Shown here: piece by piece, positions 38,432 to 45,979 of the stretch
How positions within the stretch are numbered: position 1 is the stretch's first letter
Layout: each line of letters begins with the position of its first letter
Source of the DNA: Phaeobacter sp. QD34_24
GTDB taxonomy: Bacteria > Pseudomonadota > Alphaproteobacteria > Rhodobacterales > Rhodobacteraceae
Reading direction: 5' to 3'
Length of the DNA stretch: 51,949 bases
NCBI RefSeq assembly: GCF_028890115.1
Contig: NZ_JARCJD010000023.1
Location: 1 to 51,949 of the forward strand
The notes under the pieces: generated by a model
Told to the model about the DNA's origin: nothing
Seen by the model: the letters and a program-made list of their open reading frames with translations, nothing else
The model's database searches: none
Program-made: the position numbers and the translations under genes

Positions 38432-39664
38432 ATGTCCGGAATATCCGAGTTTGGCGTTGCAGGACAGCGCCCAGATTTTTACCGTTTTCACCAAGGCGAA
38501 AAGGTGCTGCCTTTTGCCGACGCCGAATATGAAGCACGCTTGACCAAGCTGCGTGCGGTCATGGCCGATGAGGGCATTGATGCCTGCGTGTTAACCTCAA
38601 TGCACAACGTCTCCTACTACTCGGGCTTTTTGTATTGTGCGTTTGGTCGGCCTTACGCTCAGGTGGTCACAGCGACCGAAACCGTCACGTTCAGCGCAGG
38701 CATCGACGCGGCACAGCCCTGGCGTCGTGGCTATGGTGACAACATCACCTACACTGATTGGCAGCGGAACAACTATTGGCGTGCGATCCAGTCTGTGACG
38801 GGGTCCGGTAAGGTAGTCGGATTCGAAGGGGATCACATTTCCTATACACAACTGGGCTTGATGGATGAATTCCTGGCACCCTCTGTCAAGAAAGACATCG
38901 CGCCGACAACCATGCGGTTGCGCATGCACAAATCTGAGGCAGAGATCGAACTGATCCGAGCAGGTGCCGCGACAGCGGACGTTGGTGGATATGCCATCAA
39001 GGACGCGATCAAAACCGGAGCGCGCGAGATCGACGTTGCCATGGCCGGACGCGATGCGATGGAATTGGAGATTTCCAAACGGTTCCCAGATTCTGAAATC
39101 CGCGACACATGGGTCTGGTTCCAGTCTGGCATTAACACCGATGGCGCGCACAACCCTGTGACCTGCCGCAAACTAGAGCGCGGTGACATCCTCAGCCTCA
39201 ATACCTTCCCGATGATCTCGGGCTACTACACGGCGCTCGAGCGCACACTTTTCGTCGAGGAGGTGGATCCGGCCAGCCTCAAGGTCTGGGGAGCGAATGT
39301 CGCTGCCCATGAATACGGAATGAGCTTGCTCAAGCCGGGTGTGTCCTGCGCCGAGGTCACGCACAAGATCAACGACTTCTTTGCGGAGCGCGACATGCTG
39401 CAGTACCGGACCTTTGGATATGGCCATTCCTTTGGCGTTCTGTCGCATTACTATGGCCGTGAGGCAGGGCTTGAGCTGCGGGAAGATATCGACACTGTGC
39501 TTGAACCGGGGATGGTGATCTCGATGGAGCCAATGCTGACGATTCCTGATGGCCAGCCCGGCGCAGGCGGCTACCGCGAGCATGACATTCTGGTCATCAC
39601 CGAAGACGGTAACGAGAACATCACCGGTTTCCCCTACGGACCGGAGCACAACGTCGTCGGGTAA
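38432..39664 (+). CDS. Creatinase (creatine amidinohydrolase)
   Basis: 410 residues, M24 (pita-bread) fold. The sequence closely follows Pseudomonas putida creatinase as I remember it, with an eight-residue offset. His240 (TDGAHNPVT) matches catalytic His232; Phe71 and Arg73 (FGRPYA), Glu270 (TALERTLF), Arg343 (HYYGREAG) and Glu366 (ISMEPM) match the creatine-binding residues. It hydrolyses creatine to sarcosine and urea, without metal, in the cytoplasm. The ribosome site AGGAG lies about eight bases upstream. Sarcosine could pass to SoxBDAG (27258-32324), and urea handling may involve the DUF1989 gene at 50953. It converges on the GlxA/AraC-type regulator, now separated from it by an IS element. 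Confidence 0.95.
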   Translation: MSGISEFGVAGQRPDFYRFHQGEKVLPFADAEYEARLTKLRAVMADEGIDACVLTSMHNVSYYSGFLYCAFGRPYAQVVTATETVTFSAGIDAAQPWRRGYGDNITYTDWQRNNYWRAIQSVTGSGKVVGFEGDHISYTQLGLMDEFLAPSVKKDIAPTTMRLRMHKSEAEIELIRAGAATADVGGYAIKDAIKTGAREIDVAMAGRDAMELEISKRFPDSEIRDTWVWFQSGINTDGAHNPVTCRKLERGDILSLNTFPMISGYYTALERTLFVEEVDPASLKVWGANVAAHEYGMSLLKPGVSCAEVTHKINDFFAERDMLQYRTFGYGHSFGVLSHYYGREAGLELREDIDTVLEPGMVISMEPMLTIPDGQPGAGGYREHDILVITEDGNENITGFPYGPEHNVVG

Positions 39665-39679
39665 ACAGTCCTGATCCAA

Positions 39680-39707
39680 GGTATGAGCGGCTACAGCTGC
39701 TCATACC
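39680..39707. terminator. Hairpin after creatinase
   Basis: Nine-base arms GGTATGAGC/GCTCATACC with a ten-base loop start 15 bases after the creatinase stop. There is no T tract. It sits between convergent genes and next to the IS insertion point. Confidence 0.55.
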
Positions 39708-39710
39708 GGC

Positions 39711-39716
39711 TCTAGC
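39711..39716. repeat. Target-site duplication, left copy (TCTAGC)
   Basis: Six bases identical to 40749-40754, directly abutting the left end of the IS481-type element. Confidence 0.88.
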
Positions 39717-40748
39717 TGTGAGCTTTCAGCAGGTTGTCCATTCGATCCAGACCGAGTTGGTTGGAGTTACCAAGCACCAACCTTGTTCGGAGGGATCGAA
39801 TGAACGTGCACAAGAATGCCAGACTGACGCCATTGGGTCGAGAGCGGCTAGTGGGGATGATTGCATGCGGGATGAGTTTTGCGCAGGCTGGGGCGATCTG
39901 CGGCTGCTCTGCCAAGACGGCCACGAAGTGGTGGCGGCGGTATGAACAGGAGGGGCGCGAAGGTTTGCAGGATCGCAGTTCACGCCCTTATTCTCTGCGC
40001 AATCCTACGCCTGATGACGTGGCAGACCGGATCATCGCCTTGCGCCGTCAGCGTCTTACCGGGGCACATATTGCGGCAAGGACCGGCGTTTCGGCGGCGA
40101 CGGTCAGCCGGGTTCTGCGCAGGGCGGGCCTTTCGCGGCTACGCGATCTGGAGCCTGCCGAGCCTGTACGCCGGTATGAACGCGATCATCCCGGCGACAT
40201 GATCCACCTCGATATCAAGCGTCTTGGCAAGTTTGAGCGCGCCGGGCACCGCATCACGGGCGACAGGACAGGCCAGTCGAACAGCCGAGGGATCGGCTGG
40301 GAACATGTGCATGTCTGTGTCGATGACGCCTCGCGCCTGGCCTTCACCCAGGTCCATCCCGACGAAAAGGCGGTGAGCGCGGTGGCGCACCTGAATGCGG
40401 CGGTGGCCTGGCATGCGTCCATCGGGGTGAAGGTTGCGCGGGTGATGACAGACAATGGGTCGTGCTACAAATCTCATGCTTTCAAGGCCGCCTGTGCCGA
40501 GCTTGGCATCCGCCACATCCGCACCAAACCCTACACGCCCAAAACCAACGGAAAAGCCGAGAGGTTCATCCAGACTGCTCTGCGTGAATGGGCCTACGCC
40601 CGAGTCTATCAGACCTCAGACGACCGCGCCGCCGATCTGCCGGTCTGGACCCACCTCTACAATTGGCACCGCCCACACACGGCGCTAAAATCAAAACCAC
40701 CCATCAGCCGGCTAGACTTTGATCGGAACAACCTGTTGAGGTTCCACA
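39717..40748. mobile_element. Complete IS481-family insertion sequence
   Basis: A 1032-bp element with imperfect terminal inverted repeats (39717-39737 and 40728-40748, about 15 of 21 matching, sharing the core CAGGTTGT), TGTG...CACA ends and a direct 6-bp TCTAGC duplication on both sides. It holds one transposase gene. Ends, duplication and an intact catalytic triad indicate a simple and probably recent transposition. Without it and one target copy, creatinase and the regulator gene would lie 58 bases apart. Confidence 0.9.
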
Positions 40749-40753
40749 TCTAG
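39800..40753 (+). CDS. IS481-family transposase (DDE integrase core)
   Basis: 317 residues from the ATG at 39800 (GGAGG about ten bases upstream). N-terminal helix-turn-helix domains (GMSFAQAGAICGCSAKTATKWW and ARTGVSAATVSRVLRRAG) precede an rve core. The acidic triad is Asp in MIHLDIKRLG, Asp in VMTDNGSCY and Glu in NGKAERFIQ. It is intact, so the element may be active. The frame runs past the right inverted repeat: its TAG stop (40751-40753) lies in the duplicated target bases rather than inside the element. Confidence 0.93.
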   Translation: MNVHKNARLTPLGRERLVGMIACGMSFAQAGAICGCSAKTATKWWRRYEQEGREGLQDRSSRPYSLRNPTPDDVADRIIALRRQRLTGAHIAARTGVSAATVSRVLRRAGLSRLRDLEPAEPVRRYERDHPGDMIHLDIKRLGKFERAGHRITGDRTGQSNSRGIGWEHVHVCVDDASRLAFTQVHPDEKAVSAVAHLNAAVAWHASIGVKVARVMTDNGSCYKSHAFKAACAELGIRHIRTKPYTPKTNGKAERFIQTALREWAYARVYQTSDDRAADLPVWTHLYNWHRPHTALKSKPPISRLDFDRNNLLRFHI

Positions 40754-40754
40754 C
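40749..40754. repeat. Target-site duplication, right copy (TCTAGC)
   Basis: Identical to 39711-39716. It supplies the stop codon of the transposase frame. Confidence 0.88.
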
Positions 40755-40760
40755 GCGACA

Positions 40761-41807
40761 CTATTTGTTGTTGCCCACCGTTTTGAGCCGCCCTCGGTGC
40801 CCATAGGGTGTTTCGCCGTATCGCTCTTTGTAATGCCGTGAGAATACGTTGTTCGAGTTGAACCCTGACGCCATGGCAACTTCCATGACACTCAGGTTGG
40901 TTTCTGTAAGCAATGTGCGCGCGCGTTCCAATCTGATGTTGCGATAGGTTTGCGCCGGAGCCTCGTTCAGCAATTGTCTGAACTGACGTTCAATCTGACG
41001 GCGCGAAATACCCGCGCTTGTGGCAAGTTCATCGAGCGTCAGCGGGTCCTCGATATTGTCATACATGGCCCGCAGAACAGCAAGGATACGAGGATTGCGA
41101 GAGCTGATGGCCTTGGCGATTGAGGAGCGCTGTTCGCTGCGGGTCGCGACATCGGGGCCGTTCAAACACATATCCGAAACGGCGATTGCAAAGTCTTCGC
41201 CATAGTCTTCGGCGATGATCGAAATCATCATTTCAGTTGCCGCAACACCACCACCGCAAGTCAGCAGACTTCCGTCCCTTTCGAACCTCTGTGGTGTGGG
41301 CTCCAGATCGGAAAATGCCTCAACAAATCCGGGCTGGTTTTCCCAATGAAGGGTGAAAGTCTTGTCCCTGAGAAAACCCGCGCGCGCGAGGGTCGCAGCA
41401 CCGGTGCAGATGCCGCCAAGCTTGCCGCCAAACCGGGCGTGGCGGCGTATGCCCCCCAAGACATCGTCGGAGGCCGCCTGAATACTATTGTTGCCCGAAC
41501 AGACAAAGAAGTAGGTATCGGGGTTCAGATCGTCCAGGCTGCCATGCACATCAATATCGATGCCGGAGGATGACGAAACAGCCCTGCCGTCATCTGAGAT
41601 GGCCAGCCATCCATAGAGTGGTTTTTGGGACAGCTGGTTGGCGATGCGCAGAGGATCCAGAGCAGCGCTGAACGCGAGCAAAGTGAATTGGGGCAACAGC
41701 AGGAACCCGAACCACCGGGTTGCCTTGGGATCCTTGACCGGATAGCTGAACGCCCCCGCGGGCACGAGATCCGGCCGATCTACAGTCATGCTCTCGTTTT
41801 TGATCAC
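40761..41807 (-). CDS. GlxA-family AraC-type regulator (DJ-1/PfpI domain plus AraC helix-turn-helix)
   Basis: 348 residues if the GTG at 41807 is used; an ATG at 41789 is an alternative and neither has a strong ribosome site. The N-terminal part (about 30-200) is a DJ-1/PfpI glutaminase-like sensor domain (GGICTGAATLARAG at the elbow). The C-terminal part has two AraC helix-turn-helix motifs (LTLDELATSAGISRRQIERQF and LSVMEVAMASGFNSNNVFSRHY). This class contains sensors of quaternary and N-methyl amines, including GbdR and, in Pseudomonas aeruginosa, regulators of sarcosine and creatine use. Position next to creatinase suggests a creatine or creatinine sensor. It starts nine bases after the deaminase gene. 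Confidence 0.88.
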   Translation of the reverse strand: MIKNESMTVDRPDLVPAGAFSYPVKDPKATRWFGFLLLPQFTLLAFSAALDPLRIANQLSQKPLYGWLAISDDGRAVSSSSGIDIDVHGSLDDLNPDTYFFVCSGNNSIQAASDDVLGGIRRHARFGGKLGGICTGAATLARAGFLRDKTFTLHWENQPGFVEAFSDLEPTPQRFERDGSLLTCGGGVAATEMMISIIAEDYGEDFAIAVSDMCLNGPDVATRSEQRSSIAKAISSRNPRILAVLRAMYDNIEDPLTLDELATSAGISRRQIERQFRQLLNEAPAQTYRNIRLERARTLLTETNLSVMEVAMASGFNSNNVFSRHYKERYGETPYGHRGRLKTVGNNK

Positions 41808-41816
41808 AGGACGCGA

Positions 41817-42260
41817 TTACTCCGCGATGTCCTCTGCCCAGAGCTCCGGTTTTTCATCGATGAAGCGCTGCATCAGAGCAATGCAATCGGGGTCATCTGC
41901 GACTATCACTTCAACGCCTTTCGAGCGTAGGAACTCTTCGTTCCCGCCGAAGTTGGTGTTTTCGCCGATCACCACGCGCGGGATGCCGAATTGAATGATC
42001 GTCCCGGTGCACATCATGCACGGGCTGAGCGACGTATAAAGCGTCGTGTCGCGATAGGTCTTCTGGCGGCCGGCCTTGCGCAACGCATCCATCTCGCCAT
42101 GGGCAATCGGGTCGCCTTTTTGGACACGTTGATTGCGCCCTTGGGCTACGACTTCGCCGCCGCGCGCCAGCACTGAACCTATCGGGCACCCGCCTTCTTC
42201 AAACCCGGCTTTGGCCTCGTCGTAAGCGATGCGCAGCAAGCGTGTGTCGTCAGCGTTCAT
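41817..42260 (-). CDS. Cytosine deaminase-like nucleoside/nucleobase deaminase, fungal (Fcy1) type
   Basis: 147 residues, CDA fold. The zinc ligands and proton shuttle are His54 and Glu56 (HGEMDAL) with Cys81 and Cys84 (PCMMC). The HGE form instead of HAE, together with Asn43 (GRNQR), Phe104 (NTNFGG), Trp141 and Asp144 (LWAEDIAE), matches the substrate pocket of yeast cytosine deaminase as I recall it. TadA-type tRNA deaminases lack the C-terminal Trp/Asp lid. Likely substrate is cytosine or a related small cyclic amidine; creatinine is a candidate because some cytosine deaminases act on it. It overlaps the hydrolase gene by ATGA and precedes the regulator. Confidence 0.87.
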   Translation of the reverse strand: MNADDTRLLRIAYDEAKAGFEEGGCPIGSVLARGGEVVAQGRNQRVQKGDPIAHGEMDALRKAGRQKTYRDTTLYTSLSPCMMCTGTIIQFGIPRVVIGENTNFGGNEEFLRSKGVEVIVADDPDCIALMQRFIDEKPELWAEDIAE

Positions 42261-43150
42261 GTCTTGTCCCCCAGGATTGGCCCGTCGTAGTAGGGCAGCC
42301 GTTCAACGCTTGGCATCCAGGTGCCATTCTCCTGCAACTGGTCCATATGATCGGCAATCTCGTCAAGGGTGGCAAACCAGACGTCTTTGGTTTCCTGCGT
42401 TTTGGCAATCCATGCTTCAACCTGCTTCCACCGCGCCAATCTCCCTGTGAGAAAAGGATGGATGATCAGCATAAAGAAACCACCGGCGTCATACTGCGCC
42501 TCGAATTCCTCCCAGAAACCGCTGAGCCCGTGCGACGGGCTTGCAACTGGCATCATGTACCCAATCTCGTCGTAATGCGCGAAGGGGGGCCAGTCGTCGG
42601 TACCCCAATGCACAGGCATTTCGTAGAGAGATCCATTGGCCGTGTCCAAACGGTACGGAATGTCGTCGGCCATCATTGAGCTGTCATAGCGAATGCCGTG
42701 TTCGATCATCAGATCGACGACTTCCTGCGTTATGTTGTAGACCGGTGCACGGTAACCACGCGGCTTTTGCCCGCAGATGCGCATATGCGCATCGAGCGTG
42801 CGCTCGAACCACTCGCGCTGCTCCCCGCGTGTCTTTATAGGGTCTTCGTGCAAGTATCCGTGGTGGCCGATCTCGTGCCCGTCTTTCAGGATCGCCTCGG
42901 CCACATCCGGGTAGGTCTCCAAACACCAGCCGGGGATGAAGAACGATTGCTTCAGGCCCAGACACCGGTAGGTGTCGAGGATGCGGGGTAGCGCGACCAG
43001 AGGGCCATAGCGGCCCATTGAAATGGGGTAGAGCCGGTCGTGGCTGTCTTCGGGCTTGGCGATGTGGATCAGGCTGTCCGCATCCATGTCGAACGTAATT
43101 GCCACGGCGCATTTGGCACCATTGGGCCAGGGGATGGGGTTGCGGATCAC
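42257..43150 (-). CDS. Polysaccharide deacetylase-family hydrolase (PuuE/cyclic amidase-like)
   Basis: 297 residues with the NodB-fold motifs: ITFDMDAD (first metal or catalytic aspartate), GHEIGHHGYLHEDP (HxxxH pair) and PRGYRAPVYN (motif 3). There is no signal peptide, so it is cytoplasmic. With that location and its close coupling to a deaminase gene, it fits the branch that acts on small cyclic amides (PuuE allantoinase-like) rather than on cell-wall sugars. It may open the ring of the deaminated product. It overlaps the deaminase gene (ATGA) and lies four bases after the ABC ATPase gene. The substrate is unproven. Confidence 0.82.
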   Translation of the reverse strand: MIRNPIPWPNGAKCAVAITFDMDADSLIHIAKPEDSHDRLYPISMGRYGPLVALPRILDTYRCLGLKQSFFIPGWCLETYPDVAEAILKDGHEIGHHGYLHEDPIKTRGEQREWFERTLDAHMRICGQKPRGYRAPVYNITQEVVDLMIEHGIRYDSSMMADDIPYRLDTANGSLYEMPVHWGTDDWPPFAHYDEIGYMMPVASPSHGLSGFWEEFEAQYDAGGFFMLIIHPFLTGRLARWKQVEAWIAKTQETKDVWFATLDEIADHMDQLQENGTWMPSVERLPYYDGPILGDKT

Positions 43151-43154
43151 ATCG

Positions 43155-44240
43155 TCAGCTTTCGTTCAGGACGTGGGCGCTTTGCGTGTCCCACGACAGC
43201 CAGATTTCATCACCAGAGTGCAGATCGAACTTGGACAGTTCGCGTTCCTGCATCTGGACCTTGAATTCATGGCCCTGCGCGTCTTCGAGGAACAGGGTGA
43301 CCATGGAGCCGACGAATTCTTCAGAAATCAGCTTGCAATACGCCTTGTTCCCGCCGACGGGTTCTTCTGATGCGATGTGCACCAGATCGGCGGAGATCAC
43401 GAAGCTGGCGTTGTGGTCTTCGACCAGCTGCACCTCGTTCGTGGGTACTGTGAATTCGCCAGAGGTGGTTGTGATGCGCGCCGTACCGCCGTCAACAGAT
43501 TTGACTTTGCCTGCCAGAATATTGTTGCGGCCCACAAACTCGGCGACGAACTGGTTTGCAGGGGCGCGGTAGATTTCCTTGGGCGTGCCGATCTGACCAA
43601 TCTCGCCTTTGCCCATGATGATGACGCGGTCGGCCATCGCAAAGGCCTCGGACTGGGAGTGGGTCACGTAGACAAAGGTAATCCCCAACTCGCGCTGAAG
43701 GTCCGTGAGGACGGCCTGCATGCGAATTACCAAATGAGCATCCAGAGCTGACAATGGTTCGTCCAAGAGCAGGATCTGTGGCTCCATCACCAGCGAACGA
43801 GCCAGTGCAACACGTTGCTTCTGGCCACCTGACAAGGTCGAAATATGGCGGTTCTCAAATTCGAGGATCCCCATTTTGTCGAGCCACTTTATCGCACGCT
43901 CTTTGCGTTCCGCCTTGTCCACGCCACGCATCTTGAGACCAAATTCGACGTTTTCGCGCGCCGTCAGGAATGGGAAGAGCGCGAGTGACTGCCAAACCAA
44001 AGGCGTGTCGCGCTCGTGCGGGGCAACGTCATTCATCACTCGATCATTTAGGCGAATCTCGCCGTGCGTCGGCGCTTCGAGGCCAGCCAACATGCGCAAA
44101 GTTGTGGTCTTGCCGCAGCCGGATGGCCCCATGATTGCGAGGAACTCACCTTCGCGGATTTCGAAATCCAGTTCTTTAACTGCAACGAAATTGCCGAAGT
44201 GCTTTTGTACTTTGTCAAAGACAACCAGCGGTTTGCTCAT
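43155..44240 (-). CDS. ABC transporter ATP-binding protein (PotA type)
   Basis: 361 residues. Walker A is GPSGCGKTTTLRML, the signature is LSGGQKQRVALARSL, Walker B is ILLLDEPLSALD, and the switch histidine lies in VYVTHSQSEAFAM. A C-terminal TOBE domain (about residues 280-350) marks the spermidine/putrescine-iron-glycine betaine class. It powers the importer formed with the two permeases and binding protein encoded upstream. Overlaps permease gene 2 by ATGA. Confidence 0.93.
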   Translation of the reverse strand: MSKPLVVFDKVQKHFGNFVAVKELDFEIREGEFLAIMGPSGCGKTTTLRMLAGLEAPTHGEIRLNDRVMNDVAPHERDTPLVWQSLALFPFLTARENVEFGLKMRGVDKAERKERAIKWLDKMGILEFENRHISTLSGGQKQRVALARSLVMEPQILLLDEPLSALDAHLVIRMQAVLTDLQRELGITFVYVTHSQSEAFAMADRVIIMGKGEIGQIGTPKEIYRAPANQFVAEFVGRNNILAGKVKSVDGGTARITTTSGEFTVPTNEVQLVEDHNASFVISADLVHIASEEPVGGNKAYCKLISEEFVGSMVTLFLEDAQGHEFKVQMQERELSKFDLHSGDEIWLSWDTQSAHVLNES

Positions 44241-45037
44241 GCGTGCAGGCCCTTGATTTGGCGGCTGGCGAAGAAGAGCTGTGCCAGCACAACCAGCGTC
44301 ATTGATGTGAGGAAGACGAATGTCCCGATGGCGTTGACCTGCGGGTCAATATTGCCCTGAACGATTTCGAGAACGACCACGGGCAACGTAGAATTCAGGC
44401 CAGAGACAAACCATGACACAGCAAATTCGTCGAAGGAGACAGCGGCCGTCAGGAACAGGCTTGAAAAAATGGCAGGCTTGCAGAACGGCACGATCACATG
44501 CCGCATGGTCTGCCATTCCGATCCGCCCAGGTTCCATGCAGCGGATTCGAGGTCCGGGTCCATTTGGTTCAGCCGCAGGCGGATCACAGCCATGGCAAAA
44601 GGTGCTGTCAGCACGCTGTGCGCAATGATGATCGAATAAAGCTGCCCGGACATCCCGATCTTGGACAGCCACGCAAGCATGGCCAGCGCCATGATGATCA
44701 GCGGAATCGTGGGCGGCAGCAGGATCAGCGCAAGGTACGGGCCTTTGAATCGGAAGTTGTACCGGAAGTCGGAATAGGCCGTGCAAAAGCCTAGGAATGT
44801 CGCGATCACAGCCGTTGAGCAGGAGACGATCAGGCTGTTGCGCGCGGCTTTCCAGATGTCCGGATCGGCCAGGACCTTAGCGTACCATTCGGTCGAAAAC
44901 TCACCCAACGGGATCGTCGGGAAGCGCTGCGAGTTGAAGGAAAAGATCATGCTGAAGATGATGGGCGCAAATACGAAGGCGAAGATCAGGACGACATAGA
45001 TGCCAAGGATAAAGTTGAGGGATCGGCTCTGTTTCAT
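44237..45037 (-). CDS. ABC transporter permease (PotC type)
   Basis: 266 residues from the ATG at 45037, which forms an ATGA overlap with the first permease gene; a longer frame starting in that gene is rejected. Six membrane helices are predicted. The cytoplasmic EAA-like loop reads EQ-free LESAAWNLGGSEWQTMRHVIVP, the site that docks with the ATPase. Together with the PotB-type permease it forms the channel for a small, probably nitrogen-containing solute. Confidence 0.9.
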   Translation of the reverse strand: MKQSRSLNFILGIYVVLIFAFVFAPIIFSMIFSFNSQRFPTIPLGEFSTEWYAKVLADPDIWKAARNSLIVSCSTAVIATFLGFCTAYSDFRYNFRFKGPYLALILLPPTIPLIIMALAMLAWLSKIGMSGQLYSIIIAHSVLTAPFAMAVIRLRLNQMDPDLESAAWNLGGSEWQTMRHVIVPFCKPAIFSSLFLTAAVSFDEFAVSWFVSGLNSTLPVVVLEIVQGNIDPQVNAIGTFVFLTSMTLVVLAQLFFASRQIKGLHA

Positions 45038-45897
45038 TTTGCGCCCTTCCCCTTGCGATAGGCCAAAGCAATGCCGGTGAAGGCGATGGCAAAGAGCGTA
45101 ACCATCATCATGATCGCGACAACGGCTGCGCGCGGCCATTGCTGGCCGGACTTGGTGGTATCGAGGATCAGGATTGGCAGGGTCGGTTCCTGCGATCCGC
45201 CCAGATAGAAGGGTGCCACAAAGTCACCAAAGGACAGAATAAAGCAGAAGATCGCCGCGATGATCAGCCCGGTCTTGGACAGTGGAATGATCACCTGCCA
45301 GATCGTGCGCAGGGGCGAACAGCCAAGGTTGCGCGCCGCCTCAATCAGGTTTTTGTCGATATTGGCCATCGTGACGGTTTGCAGTATGACCACCAGCGGC
45401 AGGGTCAGAGTCATGTAGCCCACCAGCGTGCCGAAGTTGGTGTTCAGCATGGTGTAGGGGCCAAGGCCGATGTAGCCCAGCACGGCATTTACCACGCCAC
45501 TTTCGGACAGAATCACGAACCATGAAAATGTACGCACCAGATAGCTGGTGAAAAACGGAATGATCAGCAGAAAGATCGCCCAGCGTCGCGTGCTTTCAGA
45601 AGCGCGGAAGGCCAATGCAAAGGCTGCCGGAAAGGCGATACACATCGCGCAGACGGTGGACAGTGTGGCGATGCCTATCGTGTACCAATAGCTGTCCCAG
45701 AAGAACCCGCGCGTCAGCATCCGCGACCAGTTCACGAACTCGAAGGCTTCGGTCATGCGATAGTTCTTCACCAGGAAGAACGACATCGCGACCATGAACA
45801 GAACCGGCCCGACAAAGAAGATCAGCTGCCAGAAGATGATCGGCAAACGCCACGTCAGCGCATAAAGGCTTGGGCGATTTTCAGGATTGGAAGACAT
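45034..45897 (-). CDS. ABC transporter permease (PotB type)
   Basis: 287 residues with six predicted membrane helices and the ATPase-docking loop LIEAARNLGCSPLRTIWQVIIP. It belongs to the Pot/opine family of permeases. The gene begins after a hairpin that follows the binding-protein gene, so it is probably expressed below the level of the binding protein. Confidence 0.92.
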   Translation of the reverse strand: MSSNPENRPSLYALTWRLPIIFWQLIFFVGPVLFMVAMSFFLVKNYRMTEAFEFVNWSRMLTRGFFWDSYWYTIGIATLSTVCAMCIAFPAAFALAFRASESTRRWAIFLLIIPFFTSYLVRTFSWFVILSESGVVNAVLGYIGLGPYTMLNTNFGTLVGYMTLTLPLVVILQTVTMANIDKNLIEAARNLGCSPLRTIWQVIIPLSKTGLIIAAIFCFILSFGDFVAPFYLGGSQEPTLPILILDTTKSGQQWPRAAVVAIMMMVTLFAIAFTGIALAYRKGKGAK

Positions 45898-45924
45898 GGG
45901 GCTGTGCAGGGCTTTCGCGTCTTA

Positions 45925-45963
45925 AGGGAAAAAGGGGGCGACCTGTTGGCCGCCCTTTTTTGG
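45925..45963. terminator. Bidirectional hairpin between binding protein and permease genes
   Basis: An A/G-rich arm (about 45929-45942) pairs with GGCCGCCCTTTTTT (45948-45961), giving T tracts on either strand. Leftward transcription must pass it to reach the permeases, so it probably attenuates, as the hairpin after dctP does. Confidence 0.72.
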
Positions 45964-45979
45964 TTCTTTGGGCCCTAGA

